Positions 53,780 through 61,674 of a DNA stretch of 64,000 nucleotides are shown here, one piece after another; positions within the stretch are counted from its first letter, which is position 1; each line of letters begins with the position of its first letter. This stretch comes from Alistipes sp. GTDB lineage: Bacteria; Bacteroidota; Bacteroidia; Bacteroidales; Rikenellaceae. The notes under the pieces are model-generated. The model saw nothing but the letters and a program-made list of their open reading frames with translations, did not search any database and was not told where the DNA came from. The stretch is from the NCBI GenBank assembly GCA_017416915.1, contig JAFQAN010000002.1, positions 90,669-154,668 of the forward strand. The letters are read 5' to 3'. The position numbers were made by a program, and so were the translations under genes.

Positions 53780-55309
53780 ATGAGAGCATTAGTAAGCGTT
53801 AGCGATAAGTGTGGCGTTGTGGAGTTCGCTCAGAACTTGCGACGTCTCGGCTGGGAGATTATTGCCACGGGCGGCACAATGAAGCTACTCCAAGAGAGCG
53901 GTGTCGAGGTTATCAACATCAGCGATGTTACGGGCTTCCCCGAAATATGCGACGGTCGTGTCAAGACCCTCCATCCCAAGGTGCATGGCGGTCTGTTGGC
54001 ACGTCGTGATGACGAGAGCCACCTGCAAGCCCTTCGCGATAACGGTATTGAGTTTATTGATATGGTATGCGTCAATCTCTACCCCTTCCGTCAGACCATT
54101 GCAAAGGAGGGTGTTACGATGGAGGATGCTATCGAGAATATTGATATTGGCGGACCTTCGATGTTGCGCTCAGCAGCCAAGAACTATCGCGACGTAACCG
54201 TTGTTTGCGATCCTCAGGACTATCAGCGTATCATAGCCGAGATAGAGCAGTCGGGTAATACGACGCTCGAAACACGTTTGCAGCTCTCGGCAAAGGCATA
54301 TACCCACACGGCGGAGTACGATATGTGTATTGCTACGTATATGCGCGATAAGGCGGCTCTGAACGAGAAGCTGTTTGCGTCGTTCGACTTGGTGCAGACG
54401 TTGCGCTATGGCGAGAACCCCCATCAGTCGGCTAAGTTCTATCGTTCGGCAGACGAAGTTCCCTACTCGTTGGCTACGGCAAAGCAGCTCAATGGCAAGG
54501 AGCTATCGTACAACAATATTCAGGATGCCAACGCAGCGTTGAACATCGTCCGCGAGTTTTCGGAGCCTTTCTGTGTAGGCTTGAAGCATATGAACCCCTG
54601 TGGCGCCGCTATCGGCAAGGATGTCAAGGAGGCGTGGCAGAAGGCATACGAGGCAGATACGGTGAGCATCTTCGGAGGCATCGTTGCGGTAAACCGTGAG
54701 CTTACGGCAGAGGTTGCGGAGCTTATGAAGCCCATCTTCTTGGAGATTATTATGGCTCCCTCGTTCTCTGAGGAGGCTCTGGCGATACTCTCTACGAAGA
54801 AGAATTTGCGTCTGTTGCAGGTCGATATGTCGTCATCGTCGAATGGTCAGATGCAGTATGTTACGGTAAATGGCGGCGTGTTGGTGCAGGCCCTCGACAC
54901 CGATACTCTTACGGTTGAGGAGTCGATGTGCGTTACTGAGCGTAAGCCCTCGGCGGCGGAGCTGTCGGATATGAACTTCGGTTGGCGTATCGTTAAGCAC
55001 GTTAAGTCGAACGCTATCGTTGTGGTAAAGGATGGACATACCGTAGGTGTTGGTGCAGGTCAGATGAATCGTGTTGGCTCGGCAGAGATAGCCTTGAAGC
55101 AGGCCGCCGCAGCGGGATTTACGGAGAACCTCACTCTCGCCTCGGACGGCTTCTTCCCCTTTGATGATACCGTTACACTTGCCCAGAAGTATGGCGTTAC
55201 GGCGCTCGTGCAGCCTGGTGGCAGTGTGCGTGATGAGGACTCGGTGAAGCGAGCCAACGAGTTTGGTATGACAATGACGATGACGGGTATGCGCCACTTC
55301 AAGCATTAG
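53780..55309 (+). CDS. purH: Bifunctional AICAR formyltransferase/IMP cyclohydrolase
   Basis: 509 residues. The N-terminal MGS-like cyclohydrolase domain (LVSVSDKCGVVEFAQNL, ATGGTMKLLQ, DGRVKTLHPKVHGGLLARRD; about 1-195) is followed by the formyltransferase domain (LRYGENPHQSAKFY, LKHMNPCGAAIG, KSNAIVVVKDGHTVGVGAGQMNRV). It completes IMP. It starts 4 bp after the purN stop. Confidence 0.96.
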   Translation: MRALVSVSDKCGVVEFAQNLRRLGWEIIATGGTMKLLQESGVEVINISDVTGFPEICDGRVKTLHPKVHGGLLARRDDESHLQALRDNGIEFIDMVCVNLYPFRQTIAKEGVTMEDAIENIDIGGPSMLRSAAKNYRDVTVVCDPQDYQRIIAEIEQSGNTTLETRLQLSAKAYTHTAEYDMCIATYMRDKAALNEKLFASFDLVQTLRYGENPHQSAKFYRSADEVPYSLATAKQLNGKELSYNNIQDANAALNIVREFSEPFCVGLKHMNPCGAAIGKDVKEAWQKAYEADTVSIFGGIVAVNRELTAEVAELMKPIFLEIIMAPSFSEEALAILSTKKNLRLLQVDMSSSSNGQMQYVTVNGGVLVQALDTDTLTVEESMCVTERKPSAAELSDMNFGWRIVKHVKSNAIVVVKDGHTVGVGAGQMNRVGSAEIALKQAAAAGFTENLTLASDGFFPFDDTVTLAQKYGVTALVQPGGSVRDEDSVKRANEFGMTMTMTGMRHFKH

Positions 55310-55360
55310 TGGTGGGGTAGTTATCGGAAGGTGAAGACGTATTAAATAATAATTAGGTGT

Positions 55361-56605
55361 ATGAAAGTTTTGGTTATAGGCTCGGGTGGTCGCTGCCACG
55401 CTATTGTCGAGGCATTGTCGCGTTCGCCACGTGCCGAGAAGATATATTGCGCCCCAGGTAACGCAGGTATCGCCTCGTTGGCGGAGTGTGTAGCTATCAA
55501 GGATACGGCTGTCGAGGAGCTTGTGGCATTTGCTAAGAGCAACGACATCGGTCTTACGGTTGTAGGCCCCGAGGCGTCGTTGGCAGTAGGCGTTGTCGAT
55601 AGATTCCGCGAGGAGGGCTTGCGCATCTTTGGTCCTACGAAGGCTGCAACGGAGATTGAGTCGAGCAAGGATTTTGCCAAGCGTCTTATGAAGAAGTACG
55701 ACGTCCCCACGGCAGATTATGCTACGTTCAGCGACTTCGAGGAGGCTATGGCGTATGTACGTCGTGGCACGCTGCCTACGGTACTCAAATACGACGGCTT
55801 GGCGGCAGGCAAGGGTGTTGTCATCGCTGAGACGATGGAGGAGGCAGAGGCAACGCTGCGTGATATGCTTCTCGATACCAAGTTTGGCGAGGGCAGGGTA
55901 GTTATCGAGGAGTTCCTTACCGGAGAGGAGTTCTCGCTGATGTGCTTTGTTGCTGGCAATAAGATATGCCCGATGCCTGTGGCTCAGGACCATAAGCGCG
56001 CCTACGATAATGACGAAGGCCCTAATACGGGAGGTATGGGCGCATATACGTCGCTCCCCTTCATCACTGCTGAGGACCACGCCTACGCGATGCAGAATAT
56101 TATGCAACGTGTCGCCGATGCTATGGTCGCGGAGGGTACTCCCTTTACGGGTGTGCTATACGGCGGTTTGATGAAGACCCCGCAGGGTATTAAGGTTATC
56201 GAGTTTAACGCCCGCTTTGGCGACCCCGAGACAGAGGTGGTGCTGCCACGCTTGAAGAGTGACGCTGTGGAGCTGTTCTCGGCAGTTGCGGAGGGTAAGC
56301 AGCCTGTTGCAGAGTGGTCGGAGGAGGCTACTTTGGGCATTGTCCTCGCGTCGAAGGGCTATCCAGGCAGCTACGATAAGGGTGCCGTGATACGTGGCAC
56401 GGAGAACGTCGAGTCTAAGATATACCATATGGGTACGGCGCGTAAGGATGGCGAGTTGGTTACTGCTGGCGGTCGAGTGATGATTGTCGTGGCGTCGGCA
56501 AAGACGCTTGCCGAGGCTCAGCGTAAGGCACAGCAGGATGTCGAGCGTATCGAGTGTGATAATCTTTTCCATCGTACCGATATTGGCAATAAGGCGTTCA
56601 AATAG
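55361..56605 (+). CDS. purD: Phosphoribosylamine-glycine ligase (GARS)
   Basis: 414 residues, ATP-grasp fold. VVGPEASLAVGVVDRF, KYDGLAAGKGVVIA (about 144-157), NTGGMGAYTSLP and VIEFNARFGDPETEVVLPRL are as expected. The usual N-terminal GSGGREHA reads GSGGRCHA (Cys for Glu at position 11), an oddity in an otherwise normal protein. It lies 51 bp after purH. Confidence 0.95.
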   Translation: MKVLVIGSGGRCHAIVEALSRSPRAEKIYCAPGNAGIASLAECVAIKDTAVEELVAFAKSNDIGLTVVGPEASLAVGVVDRFREEGLRIFGPTKAATEIESSKDFAKRLMKKYDVPTADYATFSDFEEAMAYVRRGTLPTVLKYDGLAAGKGVVIAETMEEAEATLRDMLLDTKFGEGRVVIEEFLTGEEFSLMCFVAGNKICPMPVAQDHKRAYDNDEGPNTGGMGAYTSLPFITAEDHAYAMQNIMQRVADAMVAEGTPFTGVLYGGLMKTPQGIKVIEFNARFGDPETEVVLPRLKSDAVELFSAVAEGKQPVAEWSEEATLGIVLASKGYPGSYDKGAVIRGTENVESKIYHMGTARKDGELVTAGGRVMIVVASAKTLAEAQRKAQQDVERIECDNLFHRTDIGNKAFK

Positions 56606-56644
56606 TTGCGATATAAACAATAAACGACGAAATAATAGTAGTGT

Positions 56645-57499
56645 ATGGAAATAAACGGAAGAGAGATTTCTAAATCCATAAAGGCAAAATTGGCAGAGAA
56701 GGTTGCCACCTTCCCTGAAAAGTATGGCTCGACACCCAACCTGGTTGTCATCCTCGTCGGCGAGGACCCAGGTAGCGTATCCTATGTTACGGGCAAGGCG
56801 AAGACTGCAACCGAGATTGGTATTCGTAATACGACCATACGCCGTGATGAGAACATCTCGGAGGAGGAGCTGCTTGCACTTATCGACGAACTCAACCACG
56901 ACGACGACGTTGATGGTATCTTGGTGCAGTTGCCTCTGCCGAAGCATATCGACGAGGATAAGGTTATCGCCGCCATCTCGCCCGATAAGGATGTGGACGC
57001 CTTCCACCCCTATAACGTAGCTCGACTATGGCTCAAACAACCCTGCTCGCTGCCCTGCACACCTAAGGGTATCATTAAGTTGTTGAAGAGCCACAATGTG
57101 CTTATCGAGGGACAAGAGGCCGTTGTTGTCGGACGAAGCAATATCGTGGGTCTGCCTGTTGCAAAGCTCCTCTTGGATAACAATGCGACGGTTACTGTGG
57201 CACACTCGCGCACCAAGAATCTCGCCGAGATTACCCGACGTGCCGACATCTTGGTAGTGGCAATAGGCAAGGAGCGATACATCAAGGCAGATATGATTAA
57301 GCCTGGCGCTGTGGTTATAGATGTCGGCGTAAATCGCGATAGTCGCAATGGTAAGCTCTGTGGAGATGTCGATTTTGAGGCTGCATCAAAGGTGGCTTCA
57401 CATATCACACCTGTTCCAGGAGGTGTTGGTCCGATGACTATTACCTGCCTTATGGAGAATACTATTGATAGCTTTGTGCGTAAGATGGAGCGTAAGTAA
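56645..57499 (+). CDS. folD: Methylenetetrahydrofolate dehydrogenase/cyclohydrolase
   Basis: 284 residues. SYVTGKAKTATEIGI (catalytic Lys, about 50-64), GILVQLPLPKHID, VVVGRSNIVGLPVAKLL (NADP site) and HITPVPGGVGPMTITCL are FolD motifs. It makes 10-formyl-THF, the one-carbon donor for PurN and PurH, which explains its place between purD and purB. Confidence 0.96.
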   Translation: MEINGREISKSIKAKLAEKVATFPEKYGSTPNLVVILVGEDPGSVSYVTGKAKTATEIGIRNTTIRRDENISEEELLALIDELNHDDDVDGILVQLPLPKHIDEDKVIAAISPDKDVDAFHPYNVARLWLKQPCSLPCTPKGIIKLLKSHNVLIEGQEAVVVGRSNIVGLPVAKLLLDNNATVTVAHSRTKNLAEITRRADILVVAIGKERYIKADMIKPGAVVIDVGVNRDSRNGKLCGDVDFEAASKVASHITPVPGGVGPMTITCLMENTIDSFVRKMERK

Positions 57500-57523
57500 T
57501 TAATAACCTAAAATACATAACTT

Positions 57524-58816
57524 ATGATTGAAAGATACAGCAGAGAGATAATGCGTAAGGTCTGGACCGAGCAGAATAAGTTTGACGCATACCTCAAAGT
57601 GGAGATTCTTGCATCGGAGGCTTGGAGCCAGCTTGGCGTAGTGCCTAAGGAGGATGTGGCAAAGTTGTGGAAGAGCGCGTCGTTCGACATCAATCGCATC
57701 TACGAGATTGAGCAGCAGACACGCCACGACATCGTAGCCTTTACCCGTGCCGTGAGCGAGACGTTGGGAGATGAGCGTAAGTGGGTACACTACGGTTTGA
57801 CAAGCACCGACGTTGTTGATACGGCGAATGGCTACCTGCTCAAACAGGCAAACGCCGTGCTTATCGACGACTTGGAGCAGATGCTCGAAGTGTTGCGCCG
57901 TCGTGCCATCGAGTTCAAGGATACGCCCTGCATCGGTCGTACCCACGGCATCCACGCCGACATCACCTGCTTCGGTTTGAAGTGGGCGTTGTGGTACGAG
58001 GAGATGAAGCGTAACCTCACACGTTTTGTTGCGGCATCTCGTGCTGTCGAGGTGGGTAAGATTAGCGGTGCTGTGGGTAACTTTGCAAATATCCCGCCCT
58101 TTATTCAGGACTACGTATGCGAGAAGCTCGGCATCGAGAGCGCAAATATCTCGACGCAGGTTATCCAGCGCGACCGCCACGCCTACTATATGGCTACGCT
58201 TGCTGTTATCGCGTCGAGCATCGAGCAGATGGCGATGGAGATTCGTAACTTGCAGCGTACCGAGGTACACGAAGTTGAGGAGTCGTTTGGCAAGGGACAG
58301 AAGGGGTCGAGCGCTATGCCTCACAAGCGTAACCCCATTTCGAGTGAGAATATGTGTGGCTGTGCGCGTGTTATGCGTGGCTATATGGCGGCATTTTACG
58401 AGAATGTGGCACTGTGGCACGAGCGCGACATCTCGCACTCTTCAACCGAGCGTATCATCTTGCCCGATGCTACAATGTTGCTCGACTATATGCTGACACG
58501 CTTCCGTGGCATCCTCGAAAACCTTGTTGTGTTTAAGGATGTTATGATGGAGAATATCTATCGCACACGTAAGGTAATCTTCGCGCAGCGCGTGATGAAT
58601 GCCCTTATCGACAAAGGTTTCTCGCGCGAGAAGGCATACGATACCGTGCAGCCTGTGGCTATGCGCGCTATGAGCGAGCGTGCCGACTATCAGGAGCTAC
58701 TTGCCCAGACCCCCGAGGTTATGGCGGTACTCTCACGCGAGGAGCTTGATTCGTGCTTCACGTTGGAGTACTATTTGAAGAATGTTGATTTCATATTTGA
58801 TCGCGTCGGCATTTAG
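57524..58816 (+). CDS. purB: Adenylosuccinate lyase
   Basis: 430 residues of the fumarase/aspartase superfamily. Signature [17 protein letters not shown] (about 263-279), [10 protein letters not shown] (catalytic His region) and [16 protein letters not shown] (second His). It acts twice, on SAICAR and on adenylosuccinate. Last gene of the purine operon; its TAG (58814-58816) touches the first base of a palindromic element that probably terminates the operon. Confidence 0.96.
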   Translation: MIERYSREIMRKVWTEQNKFDAYLKVEILASEAWSQLGVVPKEDVAKLWKSASFDINRIYEIEQQTRHDIVAFTRAVSETLGDERKWVHYGLTSTDVVDTANGYLLKQANAVLIDDLEQMLEVLRRRAIEFKDTPCIGRTHGIHADITCFGLKWALWYEEMKRNLTRFVAASRAVEVGKISGAVGNFANIPPFIQDYVCEKLGIESANISTQVIQRDRHAYYMATLAVIASSIEQMAMEIRNLQRTEVHEVEESFGKGQKGSSAMPHKRNPISSENMCGCARVMRGYMAAFYENVALWHERDISHSSTERIILPDATMLLDYMLTRFRGILENLVVFKDVMMENIYRTRKVIFAQRVMNALIDKGFSREKAYDTVQPVAMRAMSERADYQELLAQTPEVMAVLSREELDSCFTLEYYLKNVDFIFDRVGI

Positions 58817-58945
58817 CTTGGCGTGATAAGGGTACATCTGTGTCCTATCCCCAAAAGTAGAGTACCGTGGGCTGTACGTTTTAGTACTATCCCACGGTAC
58901 TCTACTTTTGCGATAGAACACATCTGTAACCCTTCTGACACCAAG
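58817..58945. repeat. 127-bp palindromic element, copy 6
   Basis: Ends CTTGGCGTGATAAGGG (58817) and CCCTTCTGACACCAAG (to 58945). The central hairpin AGTACCGTGGG (58861-58871) / CCCACGGTACT (58891-58901) with apex CTGTACGTTTTAGTACTAT is nearly the pnuT copy, but CACC…GGTG in its stem is changed to TACCG…CGGTA on both arms. T-rich CTACTTTTG follows. It starts at the base after the purB stop. Confidence 0.85.
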
Positions 58946-58965
58946 CTGCCTCGCACTGCCACGCA

Positions 58966-59232
58966 CGACTGAGAACGACTGAGAACGACTGAGAATGACT
59001 GAGAATGACTGTGTTTCTGCGGTTGCGGATAACGCACCTGACTATTCTCAGCCTTTCTCAGCCTTTCTCAGCCTTTCTCAGTCTTTCTCAGTTTTTCTCA
59101 GTCTTTCTTAGTCTTTCTCAGTTTTTCTCAGTCTTTCTCAGTCTTTCTTAGTCGTCCCGTCGTCCCGTCGTCTCGTCGTCCCGTCGTCTCGTTGTCTCGT
59201 CGTCCCGTTGTCCCGTCATCCTGTCGTCCCGA
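58966..59232. repeat. Satellite block D (decamers, inverted decamers, then octamers)
   Basis: Five forward decamers (TGAGAACGAC/TGAGAATGAC, about 58969-59009) and TGTGTTTCT are followed by a spacer, then about a dozen inverted decamers (TCTCAGCCTT, TCTCAGTCTT; about 59045-59149) and ten octamers (GTCGTCCC, GTCGTCTC; about 59151-59230). Here the octamers follow the inverted decamers, unlike blocks A-C, and the decamer run is the longest. It is flanked by convergent purB and gtrA-like genes. Confidence 0.85.
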
Positions 59233-59244
59233 TCCTTTTCGCGC

Positions 59245-59622
59245 TTACTTCTCCCTTTTCAGCACGTAGCGCACCATCAAAAAGTTTATCGGGAACGATA
59301 CGGTATATACCACTGGCGTTACAATTACGTCGGGAAGTGCCACAAGGCGGCATAGCGTGAAGCCGCCCAACTGTATGAGATAATAGACGCCCGAGCTAAT
59401 AGCAAAGCCCACGGCACGACGTACCGTAGGCTTGGTATGAAATGTTACGTAGTTCGATAGCGTGAAGTTGATAATCATCCACGAGGCGTAGCCCAAAGTG
59501 TAGGCAACGGCGTGTGGAATGATGTTGCACAGTAGCAGATATACGATGTTGTGGGCGATAAACGACACTGCACCCACCACCACAAACTTCAAAAATTCGT
59601 GCGTACTCCTACCACTTGTCAT
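59245..59622 (-). CDS. GtrA-family membrane protein
   Basis: 125 residues, four hydrophobic spans. FLKFVVVGAVSFIAHNIVYLLL at the N-terminus and NFTLSNYVTFH in the middle are GtrA-domain marks. GtrA-type proteins help move undecaprenyl-linked sugars across the inner membrane or take part in cell-wall polysaccharide assembly. No glycosyltransferase sits beside it. It starts 3 bp after plsY on the same strand. Confidence 0.88.
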   Translation of the reverse strand: MTSGRSTHEFLKFVVVGAVSFIAHNIVYLLLCNIIPHAVAYTLGYASWMIINFTLSNYVTFHTKPTVRRAVGFAISSGVYYLIQLGGFTLCRLVALPDVIVTPVVYTVSFPINFLMVRYVLKREK

Positions 59623-59625
59623 ACC

Positions 59626-60315
59626 TTACTCTTGCTTCTCGGGTGGCAACCATAGGTAAATCTTCGACTCGGTGCCATCTCTCAGTCGCTTGATATTTTT
59701 GCGGTGTGTCCATACAAGCATAATGGCGACAACCCACGAGAAGACGATGAACGGAACACTCATATACGGAGAACTTGCGTCGTAGGTCATCGTCGAGAAT
59801 ATAAGCACGAGGATAGGGTAGCAGCAGCCAGCGACCATCGACGCCAACGACACATAGTGCCAAATAGCAAATACTAAGGCCCAGATACCAAAGCAGATAA
59901 GCACCAGCGGCGGGTAAATGCCCGTACCTGCACCAAGCAGCGTGGCAACGCCCTTGCCGCCCTTGAAGCCCGCAAATATCGGGAACACGTGTCCGAGGAC
60001 TACGGCGATGGTGGCGATGATGCGAAGGTTGATGAGCCACGCATCGTTGATAGAGTCGTCGAAACGCATTATTGCGGTGAGCATTACCGCACCGAAGCCC
60101 TTGAAGTAGTCTATAATAAATACAGGTATAGCTGCTCGTTTACCGAGTACGCGCAACATATTTGTTGTGCCAGCATTCTTCGAGCCGTGTTCGCGAATAT
60201 CTATGCCATAATATTTCTTACCAATCCATACGGCGCTTGGTATCGAGCCAAGCAGATACGCTATTAGTACCAACGTGATGGCACAATAGTATGTAAGTAC
60301 TCCCCACTCTTGCAT
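59626..60315 (-). CDS. plsY: Acyl-phosphate:glycerol-3-phosphate acyltransferase
   Basis: 229 residues, about five membrane spans. LLGSIPSAVWIGKKYYGIDIREHGSKNAGTTN-type motif 1 (SIPSAVWIG, HGSKNAGTTN), GHVFPIFAGFKGGKGVAT (motif 2) and a third motif near the C-terminus are PlsY features. It makes lysophosphatidate, the first step in phospholipid synthesis. First gene of a unit with the GtrA-type gene; promoter TATCTTTG at 60379-60386 (minus). Confidence 0.94.
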   Translation of the reverse strand: MQEWGVLTYYCAITLVLIAYLLGSIPSAVWIGKKYYGIDIREHGSKNAGTTNMLRVLGKRAAIPVFIIDYFKGFGAVMLTAIMRFDDSINDAWLINLRIIATIAVVLGHVFPIFAGFKGGKGVATLLGAGTGIYPPLVLICFGIWALVFAIWHYVSLASMVAGCCYPILVLIFSTMTYDASSPYMSVPFIVFSWVVAIMLVWTHRKNIKRLRDGTESKIYLWLPPEKQE

Positions 60316-60378
60316 AATTAGTTTGTATTAGGTTAATAGTCAGCGTATAAAGCCATACACCGAGTATATAGGTTAATA

Positions 60379-60408
60379 CAAAGATACAAAAAAAATGTCA
60401 ATTTCAAA
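60379..60408 (-). promoter_or_regulatory. plsY promoter
   Basis: Minus strand: TTTG (60405-60408), 18 bp, TATCTTTG (60379-60386). Confidence 0.6.
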
Positions 60409-60470
60409 ATTTTAAGTAAATACTCTTGTGCAGCCTCTTGTTGAAACATACGAAAAAATAGCTCGTATGG

Positions 60471-60501
60471 TTGGTTTTTACCAAAAAAATATATACCTTT
60501 G
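60471..60501 (+). promoter_or_regulatory. Promoter of the YitT-family gene
   Basis: TTG (60471-60473), 20 bp, TACCTTTG (60494-60501), about 40 bp before the ATG. Confidence 0.65.
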
Positions 60502-60540
60502 ATATATTAAAATGAATAAAACCTAAAAAACTGAATTTTT

Positions 60541-61548
60541 ATGCAGCTAAAACTCAACCCGAGCGCCATTAAGGACTCTGTTACCGATCTGCGTTGGTGG
60601 TCGTCAATGGGACAGATTGTCTTAGGATGTCTGTTGGTGGCTATCGCCTTTGTGATATTCATTAACCCTTACGACATGGTTCCTGGTGGTGTCTATGGTC
60701 TCGCGCTCGTACTGCACAACCTATTCCCCTCGATACAGGTGGGTACTTTTGGTTATATGTTCGATGTGCCGTTGATTCTCACCGCGTTGCTTATCTTTGG
60801 TGGTAAGTTTGGCGGTCGCACAATCTTTGCATCGTTCGTTACCCCGGGTCTTATGAACCTGCTCGACTACTTGGTATATCCTAATCAGGCAGCTATTGAG
60901 GCTCTCGACCCGACGCTTTTGCTTAATGGATATGTCGATTTGAGCTCTCACCTGATGCTTGCAGCTATCATCGGTGGCTGTTTCAGTGGTGTAGGTGTAG
61001 GTTTGGTTATCCGCAACAACGCTGCTACGGGCGGTACGGATATTACGGGTATGCTTCTGCATAAGTTCGCTAAGATGAAGTTTGCAAATGGCGTGTTGCT
61101 CTCTGACGCTTTCGTCGTTCTTTGCGGTCTGATTGTTATCGGCTTTGGCGTAGGTCTGCCCGATGGTAAGGAGGGTCAGGGTCTGCTGCTCTCGCTCTAC
61201 TCGGCGGTATGTATCTTCGTAAATGCCAAGATCTTGGGCTATACTATCGACGGTGCGTCGCGCGATAAGTTGCTATACATCATCTGCGACCAGCACTCGG
61301 AGGCTATGCGTGAGTATATCCTCCACGAGCTTAACCGCGGCGGTACCTATATCAAGGCGCAGGGTCTCTATACACGCAACGACAAGGAGATGATATTCCT
61401 GGTAGTAAACCGCAAGGAGGTACGCAACGTACAGCACAAGATTAAGGAGTTTGACCCTCGTGCCTTTGTGGTTGTTACCGACGCTTACGACACCTTTGGC
61501 GAGGGCTTCAAGCCCTTCCCACAGGAGGATGGTATGCCCACCGAATAG
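60541..61548 (+). CDS. YitT-family membrane protein (DUF161/DUF2179)
   Basis: 335 residues. Five or six membrane spans (about 25-235; INPYDMVPGGVYGLALVLHNL, GVGVGLVIRNNAATGGTDITGMLLHK) are followed by a soluble C-terminal DUF2179 domain (about 240-325; YIICDQHSEAMREYILHELNRGGTYIKAQG … FVVVTDAYDTFGEGF). YitT proteins are widespread; their transported or sensed molecule is unknown. Monocistronic, with its own promoter. Confidence 0.88.
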   Translation: MQLKLNPSAIKDSVTDLRWWSSMGQIVLGCLLVAIAFVIFINPYDMVPGGVYGLALVLHNLFPSIQVGTFGYMFDVPLILTALLIFGGKFGGRTIFASFVTPGLMNLLDYLVYPNQAAIEALDPTLLLNGYVDLSSHLMLAAIIGGCFSGVGVGLVIRNNAATGGTDITGMLLHKFAKMKFANGVLLSDAFVVLCGLIVIGFGVGLPDGKEGQGLLLSLYSAVCIFVNAKILGYTIDGASRDKLLYIICDQHSEAMREYILHELNRGGTYIKAQGLYTRNDKEMIFLVVNRKEVRNVQHKIKEFDPRAFVVVTDAYDTFGEGFKPFPQEDGMPTE

Positions 61549-61615
61549 AGAGAATGATACCAACAGGCGGGCTTAGGTGTCGCTGTTGGCTCATTATAAA
61601 TATTAACGATTTGAT

Positions 61616-61650
61616 GGTATCGCTACGGAGCAGTTGCACCGTGGCGGTAT
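61616..61650 (+). other. Hairpin in the miaB 5' region
   Basis: TATCGCTACGG (61618-61628) pairs with CCGTGGCGGTA (61639-61649) over 11 bp (two G-U pairs) around a 10-nt loop, 25 bp before the miaB start. There is no T run, so it is not a terminator. It may affect miaB translation or mark mRNA processing. Confidence 0.45.
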
Positions 61651-61674
61651 TGTCGGTTATAAAAGGCTTCTATT

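Noticed and set aside
54833-56107. Open frame of 424 codons on the minus strand opposite purH/purD
   Set aside because: It crosses two well-identified genes and their gap and has no domain; an antisense artefact.
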